Source: Erythrobacter sp. HL-111
GTDB taxonomy: Bacteria > Pseudomonadota > Alphaproteobacteria > Sphingomonadales > Sphingomonadaceae
Assembly (NCBI RefSeq): GCF_900105095.1
Contig: NZ_LT629743.1
Span: 1 to 64,000, forward strand
Direction: 5' to 3'
DNA: 64,000 bases
Shown: positions 17,710 to 27,097 of the stretch, in pieces
How positions within the stretch are numbered: the stretch's first letter is position 1
Layout: the number at the start of each line of letters is the position of its first letter
Program-made: the position numbers and the translations under genes
Notes under the pieces: model-generated
Database searches by the model: none
Told to the model about the DNA's origin: nothing
Seen by the model: only the letters and a program-made list of their open reading frames with translations

Positions 17710-17949
17710 ATGGGACCGGACTATGAAAAATACCGGCCCCTGCTGGATGAATTTAACCTCGCGGATGACAAAAAAGACGAGTTCATCGATGTTATGTGGG
17801 CCCTGCTCGACAGCTTCGTTGCCCGTGCTTACGGCACAGATGCTGTCCAGAAAGTCGTTGATAAACAGCGACGTAATTCTGGCAAGGCTGATTCGGATGA
17901 GGTAAAATCCGATGAAACGATAATGATTACAGAGCTGAACAATGACTGA
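17710..17949 (+). CDS. Small acidic hypothetical protein coupled to the recombinase
   Basis: 79 residues starting MGPDYEKYRPLLDEFNLADD, rich in acidic residues, mostly helical, without membrane segment. It overlaps the recombinase start by eight bases, so the pair form one transcript. Lower GC than the chromosome. Small genes in this position in integrative elements often affect recombinase direction or dose, but no family signature supports that here. Confidence 0.65.
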   Translation: MGPDYEKYRPLLDEFNLADDKKDEFIDVMWALLDSFVARAYGTDAVQKVVDKQRRNSGKADSDEVKSDETIMITELNND

Positions 17950-18780
17950 GAAGAAACAACCTGCCGTCATCTATTGCCGCGTTTCTGATACAAAGCAGAA
18001 AACGGAAGGCCACGGCCTGGAAAGCCAGGAAGTGCGGTGCGTCGAATACGCGAAAAGCAAGGGTTATGAGGTCGTTGCGACCTACAAGGACGATGCATCC
18101 GGCGGCGATCTGAAGCGTCCTCAAAGCGAGGAAATGCTGAAGTTTCTACGCGCCAATCGCCGCGTTCCTCACGTCATCATCATTGAAGATATCAGCCGCC
18201 TGGCGCGTGACACCCGCATCTGGATGTGGTTCCGCGATGAACTGGCCAAAACCAACTCGATACTGGAATGCCCGTCCTTCCAGTTTGGCGACACCTCCGA
18301 AGCCTGGTTGATGGAGATGATGTCGGTGAACTTTGCCGAATATCATCGCCTCAAGAATGCGGAGCAGACCCGCAACCGCATGTGGGGCCGGATGATGAAC
18401 GGCTATTGGGTCTTCAAAGCGCCTATCGGATTGAAATACGAAAAGGTTGGCGCGCACGGCAAGCTCCTTGTTCGCGATGAACCTGTCGCCTCAATCCTTC
18501 AAGAGGCGCTTGAACGCTATGCTGACGGGCGTTTGCAGACGCTGAGCGAGGTAAAGCGCTTCCTGGAAGCCCAGCCGGACTTTCCGAAAGACACAAAGCA
18601 AGGCGAAGTGCGCATCCAGCGTGTCCGGGAATGGCTGACGCAGGTGCTCTATGCCGGATATATCGAGCGTCCGGATTGGAACATCGATCTGCGTGAAGGG
18701 CAGCATGATGGGATCATCAGCCTACACACATATCGGAGAATTCAGGACCGTCTCTCGGGCCGGAAAACCAACATGGCTAA

Positions 18781-20439
18781 CCTCTCTTATTCACGGCGAT
18801 GCGGTTGGGCGCCTCTCGGTGCGAGCTTGACGCCACTGCTGCGTGCGGCGGCGTAGAGCGGGCGTGCGGCACCGCTGGCGTCTGTTTCACCGCGCTGTGA
18901 TCGATGGGCTTTTCTGGTTGAAGGACTTGGCTCGGGGTTTCTGCGGCACTGCCGCGCCCGCTACGTCGGCGCAGGCTTGAGCGCGAGAACGATGGCACGC
19001 ATCAGATCGGCATCGGGGCACGCAGAGGCGAACGCTACGCGGATTCGGGTGGCGCTTTCCATGACGCGGGCAGCAACCTTGAGCAGCCGCAGGCGCAGGG
19101 TCGTAAACTCGGCTTTTGCCAGAGCGGTGGTCTTTGGGATCGCCTGCTGAACGCGCCACAGCAGCCAGTAGGCAGCGGTGTGCAGGATCAGGCGCATCTG
19201 GTTGGCGTTCGCCGACCGGCACGAGGTGCGGTCACTGGCCAGCTGGGTCTTGTGCAGCTTGATCAGGTTCTCGGCCTGCCCGCGCGCACAGTAGAGCGTG
19301 TCATAGATGTATTCAGCCGAGCCTTGGGTTAGCGATGTGACGACATAGCGGATATCCATGCCCAGCGTGCTGGCCTCGATCCTGGCGACGACGCGGCGCT
19401 GGCGGTTCCAGCTCTTCGCGCCGTAGCGGGTCTCGGCATAGCTGTGCAGGACCGGGAGTTGGCACTCGGCGCGGCGGACCGCGCAGGCATCGGCGGCAGT
19501 GACGATAACCGGATCAGCGCGCAGCGCGGCGTTGGTCGGCAGACCGAACACGTAATCGACATGGGCCGCCTCGCAGAAGGCCATGACCTCGGGCCGTCCA
19601 TAATGCCCGTCGCCTCGGATGGTGATGTGGGTATCGGGCCAGTGGCGGCGAAGATGGCGCACCAGACGCCGGATATGCCCTGCCGCCTCCTTGCCAGAAG
19701 GCGTCTTGCCCGTGCGCAGCAGCATCGCCACCGGCCGGCCCGTTGCCGTGTCGTAGACATGGATCGGCAGGAAGCAGCGCTCCCCATGATGTCCGTTCCA
19801 GAAGGAGAGTTGCTGATAGCCGTGCACGACGTCGCAGGTGTCATCGATATCCAGCGTCACCGCCGCCGGCGGAGTGGGGTAGCTGGCGCAGTAGATGTCG
19901 ATCATGATCCCCAGCATCTTTGCCAGCTCGCGCGTGCTCGGCGCATTCTCCCAGCGGCTCATCGTCGGTTGGCTGGCCAACCCCGCACCCGATCCCGGCA
20001 GCTTGCCCAGCGCAAGGCGGAAGCCCGGATCATCGCGCAGAGCGTCGAGATCATCGGCATCCTCATAGCCGCAGGCGATCGCGAACATCCGCGCGCGCAG
20101 GATATCTTCAAGCCGATGAACCACCCGAGCAGGATCGCGCGGATCGGCAATACACGCCGCAAGCCGCTGGCAGAGCCCCATCATGCGCTCGGCCTGAGCC
20201 AGCACCAGGACCCCGCCATCCGAGGTCAGCCTGCCGCCGTCAAACGCAGCTGTGACCTTCTTGCCGCGCACTGCTGGAAACGAAAATACGGACGCGCTAT
20301 CATCGCATCCGGCGGGTGTGGTCTGTGGCATATTTTGCCCCGTTGCAGGTCTGGCTTAAGCAACCACATTCCTACAACAATGCAAATGCTTACGCCACTC
20401 CCGCCAACCCGTCAGACCACCGCCGGTGAATAATCCGGG
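18781..20439 (-). mobile_element. IS1380-family insertion sequence, copy 5
   Basis: Full 1659-bp copy flanked by identical CTAA (18777-18780 and 20440-20443), a four-base target duplication that proves simple insertion into the recombinase gene. One transposase residue differs from other copies (VLHSYAET for VLRSYAET). Confidence 0.97.
18961..20331 (-). CDS. IS1380-family transposase (copy 5)
   Basis: Intact 456-residue DDE transposase with acidic motifs as in the other copies. It is read opposite to the interrupted recombinase. Confidence 0.95.
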   Translation of the reverse strand: MPQTTPAGCDDSASVFSFPAVRGKKVTAAFDGGRLTSDGGVLVLAQAERMMGLCQRLAACIADPRDPARVVHRLEDILRARMFAIACGYEDADDLDALRDDPGFRLALGKLPGSGAGLASQPTMSRWENAPSTRELAKMLGIMIDIYCASYPTPPAAVTLDIDDTCDVVHGYQQLSFWNGHHGERCFLPIHVYDTATGRPVAMLLRTGKTPSGKEAAGHIRRLVRHLRRHWPDTHITIRGDGHYGRPEVMAFCEAAHVDYVFGLPTNAALRADPVIVTAADACAVRRAECQLPVLHSYAETRYGAKSWNRQRRVVARIEASTLGMDIRYVVTSLTQGSAEYIYDTLYCARGQAENLIKLHKTQLASDRTSCRSANANQMRLILHTAAYWLLWRVQQAIPKTTALAKAEFTTLRLRLLKVAARVMESATRIRVAFASACPDADLMRAIVLALKPAPT

Positions 20440-20607
20440 CTAACCCGCTGAAATTATGGAGTTCTCCGCGTTTTGAGGACAAGCGTGCGGTGCTGAGATT
20501 GACGTTTGCAGACCAGCTAAAATACAAAAGAAACGAAGGGTTTCGAACCGCTAATTTTTCCTTACCCTTCAAGCTCTTAGGGGATTTTTCGACCCTAGAA
20601 AACAGGA

Positions 20608-20683
<76 letters not shown>

Positions 20684-20738
20684 TCCGCCCCGCGCGCCTG
20701 CGCGGCGCTGCGTTCCTGGGGGAGACGCGCCTCTATCG

Positions 20739-21623
20739 TCACATCGCGCCGAAAGTCCAGCCTTCGGTGACGGCGATCGCCGGGGTCAGGCCGCGCGGCG
20801 TCCAGCGCGCGTCTTCGCGGTGGACCGCGCGCAGCCATGCGGCGGTCAGCGCGGCGTCGCAGGAATGGTCGTCGAGCGGGCCGGAGCCCGCCAGCGGGGG
20901 CGATCCGAGCGCGGCGAGTGCGTCGTTGAGCTCCTCGACGCTCCGCATCTTGGCGCGCGATGCGGGACGCCCCGCCTCGATCGCGGCGAGCGAGGTGTAG
21001 ATCTCGCACACCACGCTGCCGCGCGCGGGAAGCGCGTCGACCGGCCACACCGGCACGCGCCCGGCGAGCCGGTCGAGCACGCGCATTCCCGTCAGCGAGG
21101 ACTTGCCGACCTGCGCCGCGCCGACGAGGTTGAAATTGGAATAGGGCTTCAGTCCCATCGCCGCCTGCGCGTGTTCGGTGACGCGCAGGCGCCCGCGCCC
21201 GTGCGCCGCCCCGTCGCAGCGGAACCGCGCGCCCTCGCGCCCGCCATGGCGGCGGAAGAACGGGGCGATTTCGGGGTGGTCGACGACGCTGCCCGCGGAG
21301 AGGTGGGCGTCCGCCGCCGCGAGCCGTTCGACCAGCGCCCACAGGCCGCGCGCGTTCGCCGGGGAATCCGCCCAGCCGGGAAAGAAGGCGCCGCAATCCG
21401 CGTGCGGCAGGGACAGGCCGAGATCCATGCCGACGAGCGTGTCGCTGGGAAGGTCGAGCAGCAGGCCAAGCACCTCTTTCCGCGACCAGCCGCGCGGGTG
21501 GGACGGTTGCACCAGCGCGGGCGGACCGCCATCGGCATGGGCAAGGGCAAGCGCGATCCCGGCGTGCTGCGCGCCCGCCGCGCCCGACCAGTCGACTGCG
21601 AGGAAGTGGTCGAAGGCTCTCAC
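20739..21623 (-). CDS. Conserved hypothetical protein, possible DUF429/RNase H-like fold
   Basis: 294 residues. It starts MRAFDHFLAVDWSGAAGA; the AVDWSG strand and a later VGMDLGLSLP strand resemble the acidic strands of RNase H-like folds found in DUF429 proteins. Another acidic patch is GPLDDHSCDAALTAAWLRAV near the C-terminus. No signal peptide. It is the first chromosomal gene beyond the tRNA and reads toward it. Biochemical role unknown. Confidence 0.7.
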   Translation of the reverse strand: MRAFDHFLAVDWSGAAGAQHAGIALALAHADGGPPALVQPSHPRGWSRKEVLGLLLDLPSDTLVGMDLGLSLPHADCGAFFPGWADSPANARGLWALVERLAAADAHLSAGSVVDHPEIAPFFRRHGGREGARFRCDGAAHGRGRLRVTEHAQAAMGLKPYSNFNLVGAAQVGKSSLTGMRVLDRLAGRVPVWPVDALPARGSVVCEIYTSLAAIEAGRPASRAKMRSVEELNDALAALGSPPLAGSGPLDDHSCDAALTAAWLRAVHREDARWTPRGLTPAIAVTEGWTFGAM

Positions 21624-21668
21624 GATCCCGCCCGTTCGCCCGCGCTCGCGGCCGCTGCCCGTGCCGGC

Positions 21669-23000
21669 TCAGCCACCCCGGCGCTCCGCGCGCAGGCGGT
21701 TCCAGTAGGCGATCCGTTCGCGCACCTCCCGCTCGAACCCGCGTTCCACCGGCGTGTAGAATTCCTGCGGCTCCATCTCCTCGGGCCAGTAATCGTCGCC
21801 CGAAAAACCCTCCTGCGCGTCGTGATCATAGGAATAGCCCGCGCCGTAGCCGATCTCCTTCATCAGCCTGGTCGGCGCGTTGAGGATATTGGCGGGCGGC
21901 ATCAGGCTGCCCGTCTCCTTCGCCGCGCGCCACGCCGCCTTCTGCGCGGCGTAGACGGCGTTCGACTTGGGCGCCGTCGCGCAGTAGAGGCAGGCCTGCG
22001 CGATCGCCAGCTCGCCCTCCGGGCTGCCGAGGAACTGGTAGGCGTCCTTCGCGGCGAGACACTGGGCCAGCGCCTGCGGATCGGCGAGGCCGATGTCCTC
22101 GCACGCCATCCGCACGAGCCGCCGCAGGACATAGAGCGGTTCCTCGCCCGCCGTCAGCATCCGCGCAAGGTAATAGAGCGCGGCCTGCGGATCGCTGCCG
22201 CGCACCGATTTGTGCAGCGCGCTGATGAGGTTGTAGTGCCCGTCGCGGTCCCGGTCGTAGACCGCCACGCGGCGCTGGAGGAAGGCGCCCAGTTCGGCCG
22301 GCCCCAGCGGCTCCGCAAGCCCCGCATTGTAGAGCGTTTCGGCCTGTCCGAGGAGGAAGCGCCCGTCCCCGTCGGCGCTCGCGATCAGCGCGGCGCGCGC
22401 CTCGGCGGTCAGGGGGAGCGCTCCTTCCGCCGCTTCGGCGCGGTCCAGCAGCTTGCCGAGCGCCTCGTGCCCCAACCGTTCGAGGATCAGCACCTGCGCC
22501 CGGCTGAGCAGGGCGGCATTCAGGGCGAAGCTCGGATTCTCGGTCGTGGCGCCGACCAGTGTCACCGTGCCGCGTTCGACATAGGGCAGGAAACCGTCCT
22601 GCTGCGCGCGGTTGAAGCGGTGGATCTCGTCCACGAAGAGCAGGGTCTTCTTCCGCCCCGCCTCGGCCATGCGGTCCGCCTCGGCAAAGGCTTTCTTGAG
22701 GTCCGCGACCCCGGAGAAGACCGCGCTGATCGACACGAAGCGCATTGCGACCGCATCGGCGAGCAGGCGCGCGATGCTGGTCTTGCCGGTGCCGGGCGGG
22801 CCCCACAGGATCATGCTCGACAGCCGCCCGGCGGCGACCATTCGCCCGATCGGGCCTGCGGGGCCGGTGAGGTGTTCCTGCCCGATCACCTCGTCGAGCG
22901 CGCGCGGGCGCAGCCGGTCGGCAAGCGGAGCGTCCCCGCGCGCGGTGGGTGCGGGCGGGGGCGCGGGCGAGGGGGCGTCGTCTCCGAACAGGTCTGCCAT
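21669..23000 (-). CDS. rarA: Replication-associated recombination ATPase RarA
   Basis: 443-residue AAA+ ATPase of the RarA/MgsA/WRNIP1 family, acting at stalled replication forks. Visible are LADRLRPRALDEVIGQEHL, Walker A in WGPPGTGKTSIARLL, Walker B in LLFVDEIHRFNRAQQD, sensor 1 in VGATTENPSFALNAALLSR, and the C-terminal tetramerisation part with YKNS-type ending KEIGYGAGYSYDHD. ATG 23000 starts MADLFGDDAP; the longer upstream frame is without support. The proline-alanine-rich linker after residue 8 is a lineage feature. Confidence 0.95.
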   Translation of the reverse strand: MADLFGDDAPSPAPPPAPTARGDAPLADRLRPRALDEVIGQEHLTGPAGPIGRMVAAGRLSSMILWGPPGTGKTSIARLLADAVAMRFVSISAVFSGVADLKKAFAEADRMAEAGRKKTLLFVDEIHRFNRAQQDGFLPYVERGTVTLVGATTENPSFALNAALLSRAQVLILERLGHEALGKLLDRAEAAEGALPLTAEARAALIASADGDGRFLLGQAETLYNAGLAEPLGPAELGAFLQRRVAVYDRDRDGHYNLISALHKSVRGSDPQAALYYLARMLTAGEEPLYVLRRLVRMACEDIGLADPQALAQCLAAKDAYQFLGSPEGELAIAQACLYCATAPKSNAVYAAQKAAWRAAKETGSLMPPANILNAPTRLMKEIGYGAGYSYDHDAQEGFSGDDYWPEEMEPQEFYTPVERGFEREVRERIAYWNRLRAERRGG

Positions 23001-23061
23001 TCGTCCGGCGACATAGGCCTTCGATCGGAAAATGCCACGGCGCGCTTGCATCGCTGTATCG

Positions 23062-23073
23062 AAGATATATCTT
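23062..23073. promoter_or_regulatory. Palindrome in the padR promoter
   Basis: AAGATATATCTT is a perfect 12-base palindrome 26 bases before the start of the PadR-family gene. PadR proteins commonly repress their own promoters through such AT-rich palindromes, so this is a likely autoregulatory site. Confidence 0.55.
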
Positions 23074-23099
23074 GACGCAGTCACGACATGGAGGTTGCG

Positions 23100-23729
23100 A
23101 TGACAGGATTCCGGTATTCGAGACATGGTCGCCACGGCCGGCGCGGTTCGGCGTGGCAGTTCTACGGCCCGCTCATGGCGATGGCGGCGTCCGGCGGGCG
23201 CCGGGGCGACCGGGACGCCGACTGGGGCGCGGAATGGGGCGGCGGACCGCGCGGCGGGCGCCGGCGGCGGCAGCGGATGTTCGGGCAGGGCGAACTGCGC
23301 CTCGCCCTGCTCGCCCTGCTGGCCGAACAGCCGCGCCACGGTTACGAGCTCATCAAGGCGATCGAGGAGATGACCGGCGGCACCTATGCGCCGAGCCCGG
23401 GCGCGGTCTATCCGACGCTGCAGCTGCTCGCCGACGAGGGCAGGATCGCCGAGGCCGAGGCGGACGGTCCCAAGAAGCCGTTCGAGGCGACCGAGGAGGG
23501 CCGGGCCGAACTCGAGGAGCGCAAGAGCGAGGTCGACGCGCTGATGGAGCGGCTGGACGAACAGGGCAGCCGCGCGGAGAAGGCCCGCTCGCCCGACCTG
23601 ATGCGCGCGCTCGGCAATCTCGCCACCGTCCTCGCCAACAAGGCGCGGGGCGGCCGGCTCGACAAGGCCGCGATGGAGGAGATCGTCGACATCATCGACG
23701 AGGTCGCCAAACGGATCGAGCGGCTTTGA
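23100..23729 (+). CDS. PadR-family transcriptional regulator
   Basis: 209 residues starting MTGFRYSRHG at ATG 23100, with GGAGG six bases upstream; an ATG at 23088 is inside the ribosome site context and less likely. A Gly/Arg-rich N-terminal tail (about 55 residues) precedes the winged helix: LRLALLALLAEQPRHGYELI, then PSPGAVYPTLQLLADEGRI. A helical dimerisation tail follows. It is probably a ligand- or stress-responsive repressor; the adjacent membrane gene at 23838 may be a target. Confidence 0.88.
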   Translation: MTGFRYSRHGRHGRRGSAWQFYGPLMAMAASGGRRGDRDADWGAEWGGGPRGGRRRRQRMFGQGELRLALLALLAEQPRHGYELIKAIEEMTGGTYAPSPGAVYPTLQLLADEGRIAEAEADGPKKPFEATEEGRAELEERKSEVDALMERLDEQGSRAEKARSPDLMRALGNLATVLANKARGGRLDKAAMEEIVDIIDEVAKRIERL

Positions 23730-23837
23730 ACGCGGCCCCTCCCGCCCGCGCACGGCGACAGCCGGCATTTGCGGATTCGCCCGGGCGAGCGTAGCTTCGC
23801 CCGGGAACGGGTCGCGCCGGAAGGGGAGGGATTGCCG

Positions 23838-24311
23838 ATGACCGACGCATTCGCGGTGCGGGGCGAACGCGCGAAGGCACCGTGGCACCTGTGGGCGCTC
23901 GCCCTGGCGAGCCTCCTGTGGTTCGCGGGCGGCGCGAACGATTACGTCATGACGAGGACCGCGAACGCTGCCTATCTCGGGATGGCGGCCGACAGCATGG
24001 GCATCACCGTCGAGGAGATCCTCGCCTATTTCGCGGACTATCCGCTCTGGGCGAGCGTGTGCTGGGCGCTCGGCGTGTGGGGTGCGGTGGCGGGTTCGTT
24101 GCTGCTGTTCGCGCGGAGCCGGTTCGCCCGTCACGCCTTCCTCGCCGCGCTTGTCGGCCTTGCCGGGTCGAGCGCCTACCTTTTCGCCTCCGACGCGCCG
24201 GCCGCCTTCACCGGCACTGCCCAGCTCGTCTTCACCTTCCTGATCTGGGCCTCGGTGATCGGCATGGCCTGGTATGCGGCGCGGATGACGAAGGCCGGGG
24301 TGCTGCGCTGA
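23838..24311 (+). CDS. Small four-helix integral membrane protein
   Basis: 157 residues starting MTDAFAVRGERAKAPWHLWA. Hydrophobic segments near residues 17-33, 72-93, 103-121 and 129-148 give about four membrane passes. The start at 23838 has GGGGAGGG about nine bases upstream. No family is recognised by motif. It lies downstream of padR in the same direction and may share its control. Confidence 0.75.
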   Translation: MTDAFAVRGERAKAPWHLWALALASLLWFAGGANDYVMTRTANAAYLGMAADSMGITVEEILAYFADYPLWASVCWALGVWGAVAGSLLLFARSRFARHAFLAALVGLAGSSAYLFASDAPAAFTGTAQLVFTFLIWASVIGMAWYAARMTKAGVLR

Positions 24312-24345
24312 TCCGGGGGCAGGCGGAGCGGGCGCATCCGGCCCG

Positions 24346-25539
24346 CTAGGCGGCCTGCGCCTCGCGTTGCTGCAGGGCGCGGCGATCCTCGACCAGCCGG
24401 ACATAGGTCTGCGCGACCACGCGGTTGATCGCCTCCCAGCCGTATTCGCCCGCCCGCGCCTCGCCCGCCGCGCCATGCGCCGCGCGCAGGGCCGCATCGG
24501 TGCAGTAGGGCGCGAGCGCTTCGGCATAGGCGCCCGCGTTGCCCCCCCTGTCGCCGGGCGGGACGAGCCGTCCGGTCGCGCCATCGACGACGAGGCTGGA
24601 GGCACCCGTCGCGCCCGCCGCCACCACCGGCAGCCCGCTCGCCATTGCCTCCAGCGTGACGTTGCCGAAGGTTTCGGTGACGCTCGGATTGAAGAACACG
24701 TCGCCGCTGGCGAGCGCCTGGCCAAGCGCCGCGCCGGTCTTGAAACCGACGAAGATGCCGCCGGGCAGCGCCTCCTCGAACCAGCCGCGCGCGGGGCCGT
24801 CGCCGATCACCAGCACGCGGTGCGGAACCTGGCGGCGGCGGAGCTGGACGATCGTTTCGGCGAAGATGTCGAGCCCCTTTTCCATCACCAGCCGGCCGAG
24901 GAAGACGATCGCGACATCGTCGTCGGCAAGGCCGAGCGCGCGGCGCCAGGCGCGGTCGCGCCTCGTCGAAGCGAAGATCTCGCGGTCGACCCCGCGGCTC
25001 CACAGGCCGATGTCGTCGTGCATCTCCATCGCCAGCAGCTCGTCGATCATGCTCTGCGAAGGCGCCAGCAGCGCGTCGCAGCGATTGTAGAAGCGCCGCA
25101 GCAGCCGCACCACCAGCGGTTCGAGGAAGGCCATGTTGTAATAGCGCGGATAGGTCTCGAAACGGGTGTGGACCGACGCGAGCACCGGCACGTCGTGTTC
25201 CTGCGCCCAGCGCAGCGCGGCGTGCCCGGCCGGATCGGGCGAGGAGAGATGGACGATGTTCGGGCGGAACCGCGCGAGATCGCGCCTGACCTTGCCGCCG
25301 AGGCCGGTCGGCAGGCGGTATTCGCCGCGACCCTTCACCGGCATCGGGATGTTGGGCACGCCGACGAGGTCGCCGGTCGGCTCGAAATCGGGCTCGGCGA
25401 CGACCGGGGAATAGATCCGCACGCTCGCCCCCGCGTCGAGCAGCGAGCCGACCAGCCGGTTGAGCGCCTGGTTCGCCCCGTCGCGGGTGTAATTGTAATT
25501 GCCGCTGAACAGGGCGATGCGGAGGTCGGAGGTTTTCAT
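24346..25539 (-). CDS. GT4-family glycosyltransferase (mannosyltransferase-like)
   Basis: 397 residues with GT-B architecture. The N-terminal acceptor half begins LRIALFSGNYNYTRDGANQA and contains VHLSSPDPAGHAALRWA. The C-terminal nucleotide-sugar half has VFLGRLVMEKGLD and the GT4 signature SVTETFGNVTLEAMASGLPV with both glutamates. It resembles GDP-mannose-dependent alpha-mannosyltransferases that make mannosyl glycolipids; donor and acceptor are not provable from sequence. Probably acts at the inner membrane face. Confidence 0.85.
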   Translation of the reverse strand: MKTSDLRIALFSGNYNYTRDGANQALNRLVGSLLDAGASVRIYSPVVAEPDFEPTGDLVGVPNIPMPVKGRGEYRLPTGLGGKVRRDLARFRPNIVHLSSPDPAGHAALRWAQEHDVPVLASVHTRFETYPRYYNMAFLEPLVVRLLRRFYNRCDALLAPSQSMIDELLAMEMHDDIGLWSRGVDREIFASTRRDRAWRRALGLADDDVAIVFLGRLVMEKGLDIFAETIVQLRRRQVPHRVLVIGDGPARGWFEEALPGGIFVGFKTGAALGQALASGDVFFNPSVTETFGNVTLEAMASGLPVVAAGATGASSLVVDGATGRLVPPGDRGGNAGAYAEALAPYCTDAALRAAHGAAGEARAGEYGWEAINRVVAQTYVRLVEDRRALQQREAQAA

Positions 25540-25679
25540 CTGCCGGTCCGTTTAGGGGAGGCGGGCCGAGCGCTCAAGCAGCGACGCGGTGGCGCGAGCC
25601 GGAGACCGCCCGGAATCCGACGGGCTTCCGCGCCGGATCCGGCCCGCGCGCAACAAGCCCCGGGCGATGGAAAAGTTCC

Positions 25680-25800
25680 CGAAAACATCGGTTTGAGAAA
25701 TATCGTCCGCACGTCATTGACTTGTCGCGCAATCCCTTTAACTGCGCTGGCGGGCCACGCGGTCCCAACGCCGCGCGAGCTCTCTGGAAGGAGAGAATAC
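25680..25800 (+). promoter_or_regulatory. Structured serC leader, possible serC RNA motif
   Basis: A long leader precedes serC. A TTGACT box near 25718 could be the -35 element. Downstream, GGCG...CGCC arms form one hairpin and CTCTC-tggaa-GGAGAG forms a second that includes the ribosome site directly before the ATG at 25801. A conserved serC leader RNA is known in Alphaproteobacteria, so this is a candidate; I have not aligned it to that motif. Confidence 0.4.
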
Positions 25801-26982
25801 ATGACTGCATATGCACGCGGGCTCCTGCACGAGCCGCCCGTGAAACCCGAACGTCCGCAATTTTCCTCCGGCCCCACGGTGAAATTCCCGGGCTGGTCCC
25901 TCGACAGGCTTAAGACCGCATCGCTCGGCCGTTCGCACCGTTCGGCCGACGCCAAGGCTCGGCTGAAATACGCGATCGACCTCTCGCGCGAACTGCTCGG
26001 CGTGCCGGACGACTATCTCGTCGGGATCATGCCCGGCTCCGACACCGGCGCGATCGAGGCGGCGATGTGGACCATGCTCGATCCCGCGCGCCCCGCGACG
26101 GTGGCGGCCTGGGAAAGCTTCGGCAATGTCTGGATCCAGGACGCGGTCAAGCAGTTGAAGCTGCCCAACCTGCAGGTCCTGTCGGCCGATTACGGCCAGA
26201 TCCCGGACCTCACCACGATTCCCCAGCGCAACGACGTCGTCTTCACCTGGAACGGCACGACCTCCGGCGCGCGCATCCCGAATACCGACTGGCTCGAACC
26301 GGGCCGCGAGGGCGTGGTGCTGAACGATGCGACCAGCGCGATCTTCGCGCAGGAAATGGACTGGCCCAAGCTCGATGCCACGACCTATTCCTGGCAGAAG
26401 GTGATGGGCGGCGAAGCCCAGCACGGGATGCTGATCCTCTCGCCCAAGGCGGTCGAGCGGATCGAGAGCTACGATCCCGCCTGGCCGCTGCCCAAGCTGT
26501 TCCGCCTGAAGAAGGGCGACAAGCTCAACCGCGCCATCTTCGAAGGGGCGACGATCAACACGCCCTCCCTGCTCGCGACCGAGGATTACATCGCCGCGCT
26601 CGAATGGGCGAAATCGATCGGCGGGCGCAAGGCGTTGATCGAACGGGCCGATGCGAACGCGGCGATCGTGCTCGACTGGATCGAATCGACGCCGTGGCTG
26701 CGCAACATGGTCTCCGACCCGGCGCTCAGGACCAATACCGGCGTGTGCATGGTCTTCCAGGGCGAATGGTACGACAACCTGCCCGATGAAGAGAAGGCGG
26801 CGGTGCCCAAGAAGATCGTCAAGCTGCTCGAGGAGCGGCACGTCGGCTACGATTTCAACGGCTACCGCGACGCCCCGCCAAGCTTGCGGATCTGGTGCGG
26901 CGGCACGCTCGAACAGGAGGACATCAAGCGTCTCCTGCCGTGGATCGAATGGGCCTACGCCACCGTCAAGGGCGCGGCCTGA
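25801..26982 (+). CDS. serC: Phosphoserine aminotransferase
   Basis: 393 residues, class V aminotransferase of the alphaproteobacterial/archaeal-type SerC group. It converts 3-phosphohydroxypyruvate and glutamate to phosphoserine, the second step of serine synthesis. Visible are GIMPGSDTGAIEAAMWTMLD, the WNGTTSGARIPN segment and the PLP-lysine region TYSWQKVMGGEAQHG. ATG 25801 follows AGGAGAG. serA lies 115 bases downstream in the same direction, so the two probably form a unit controlled by the leader. Confidence 0.95.
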   Translation: MTAYARGLLHEPPVKPERPQFSSGPTVKFPGWSLDRLKTASLGRSHRSADAKARLKYAIDLSRELLGVPDDYLVGIMPGSDTGAIEAAMWTMLDPARPATVAAWESFGNVWIQDAVKQLKLPNLQVLSADYGQIPDLTTIPQRNDVVFTWNGTTSGARIPNTDWLEPGREGVVLNDATSAIFAQEMDWPKLDATTYSWQKVMGGEAQHGMLILSPKAVERIESYDPAWPLPKLFRLKKGDKLNRAIFEGATINTPSLLATEDYIAALEWAKSIGGRKALIERADANAAIVLDWIESTPWLRNMVSDPALRTNTGVCMVFQGEWYDNLPDEEKAAVPKKIVKLLEERHVGYDFNGYRDAPPSLRIWCGGTLEQEDIKRLLPWIEWAYATVKGAA

Positions 26983-27000
26983 GCCGTCTTCTTCTACTCC

Positions 27001-27080
27001 CGTCATCCCCGCGCAGCAGGGGACCCAGGGTCACGAAACGCCGTCCAAGCCGCCCTGGGTTCCCGCGCGCGGGAATGACG
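27001..27080. repeat. Extragenic inverted repeat between serC and serA
   Basis: The outer arms CGTCATCCCCGCG and CGCGGGAATGACG pair, and inner arms ACCCAGGG and CCCTGGGT pair again. Similar intergenic hairpins beginning CGTCATTCCCGCG are scattered widely in proteobacterial genomes. It may weaken read-through from serC to serA or stabilise the mRNA. Confidence 0.65.
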
Positions 27081-27097
27081 CCTTTCAGGAATTTCCC

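Noticed and set aside
20820..23075. 751-codon frame antisense to DUF429-like and rarA genes
   Set aside because: Antisense shadow of two well-supported genes, very rich in Arg, Gly and Ala.
24367..25800. Upstream extension of the serC frame (871 codons in all)
   Set aside because: The first part is antisense to the glycosyltransferase gene; the serC start at 25801 has a ribosome site.
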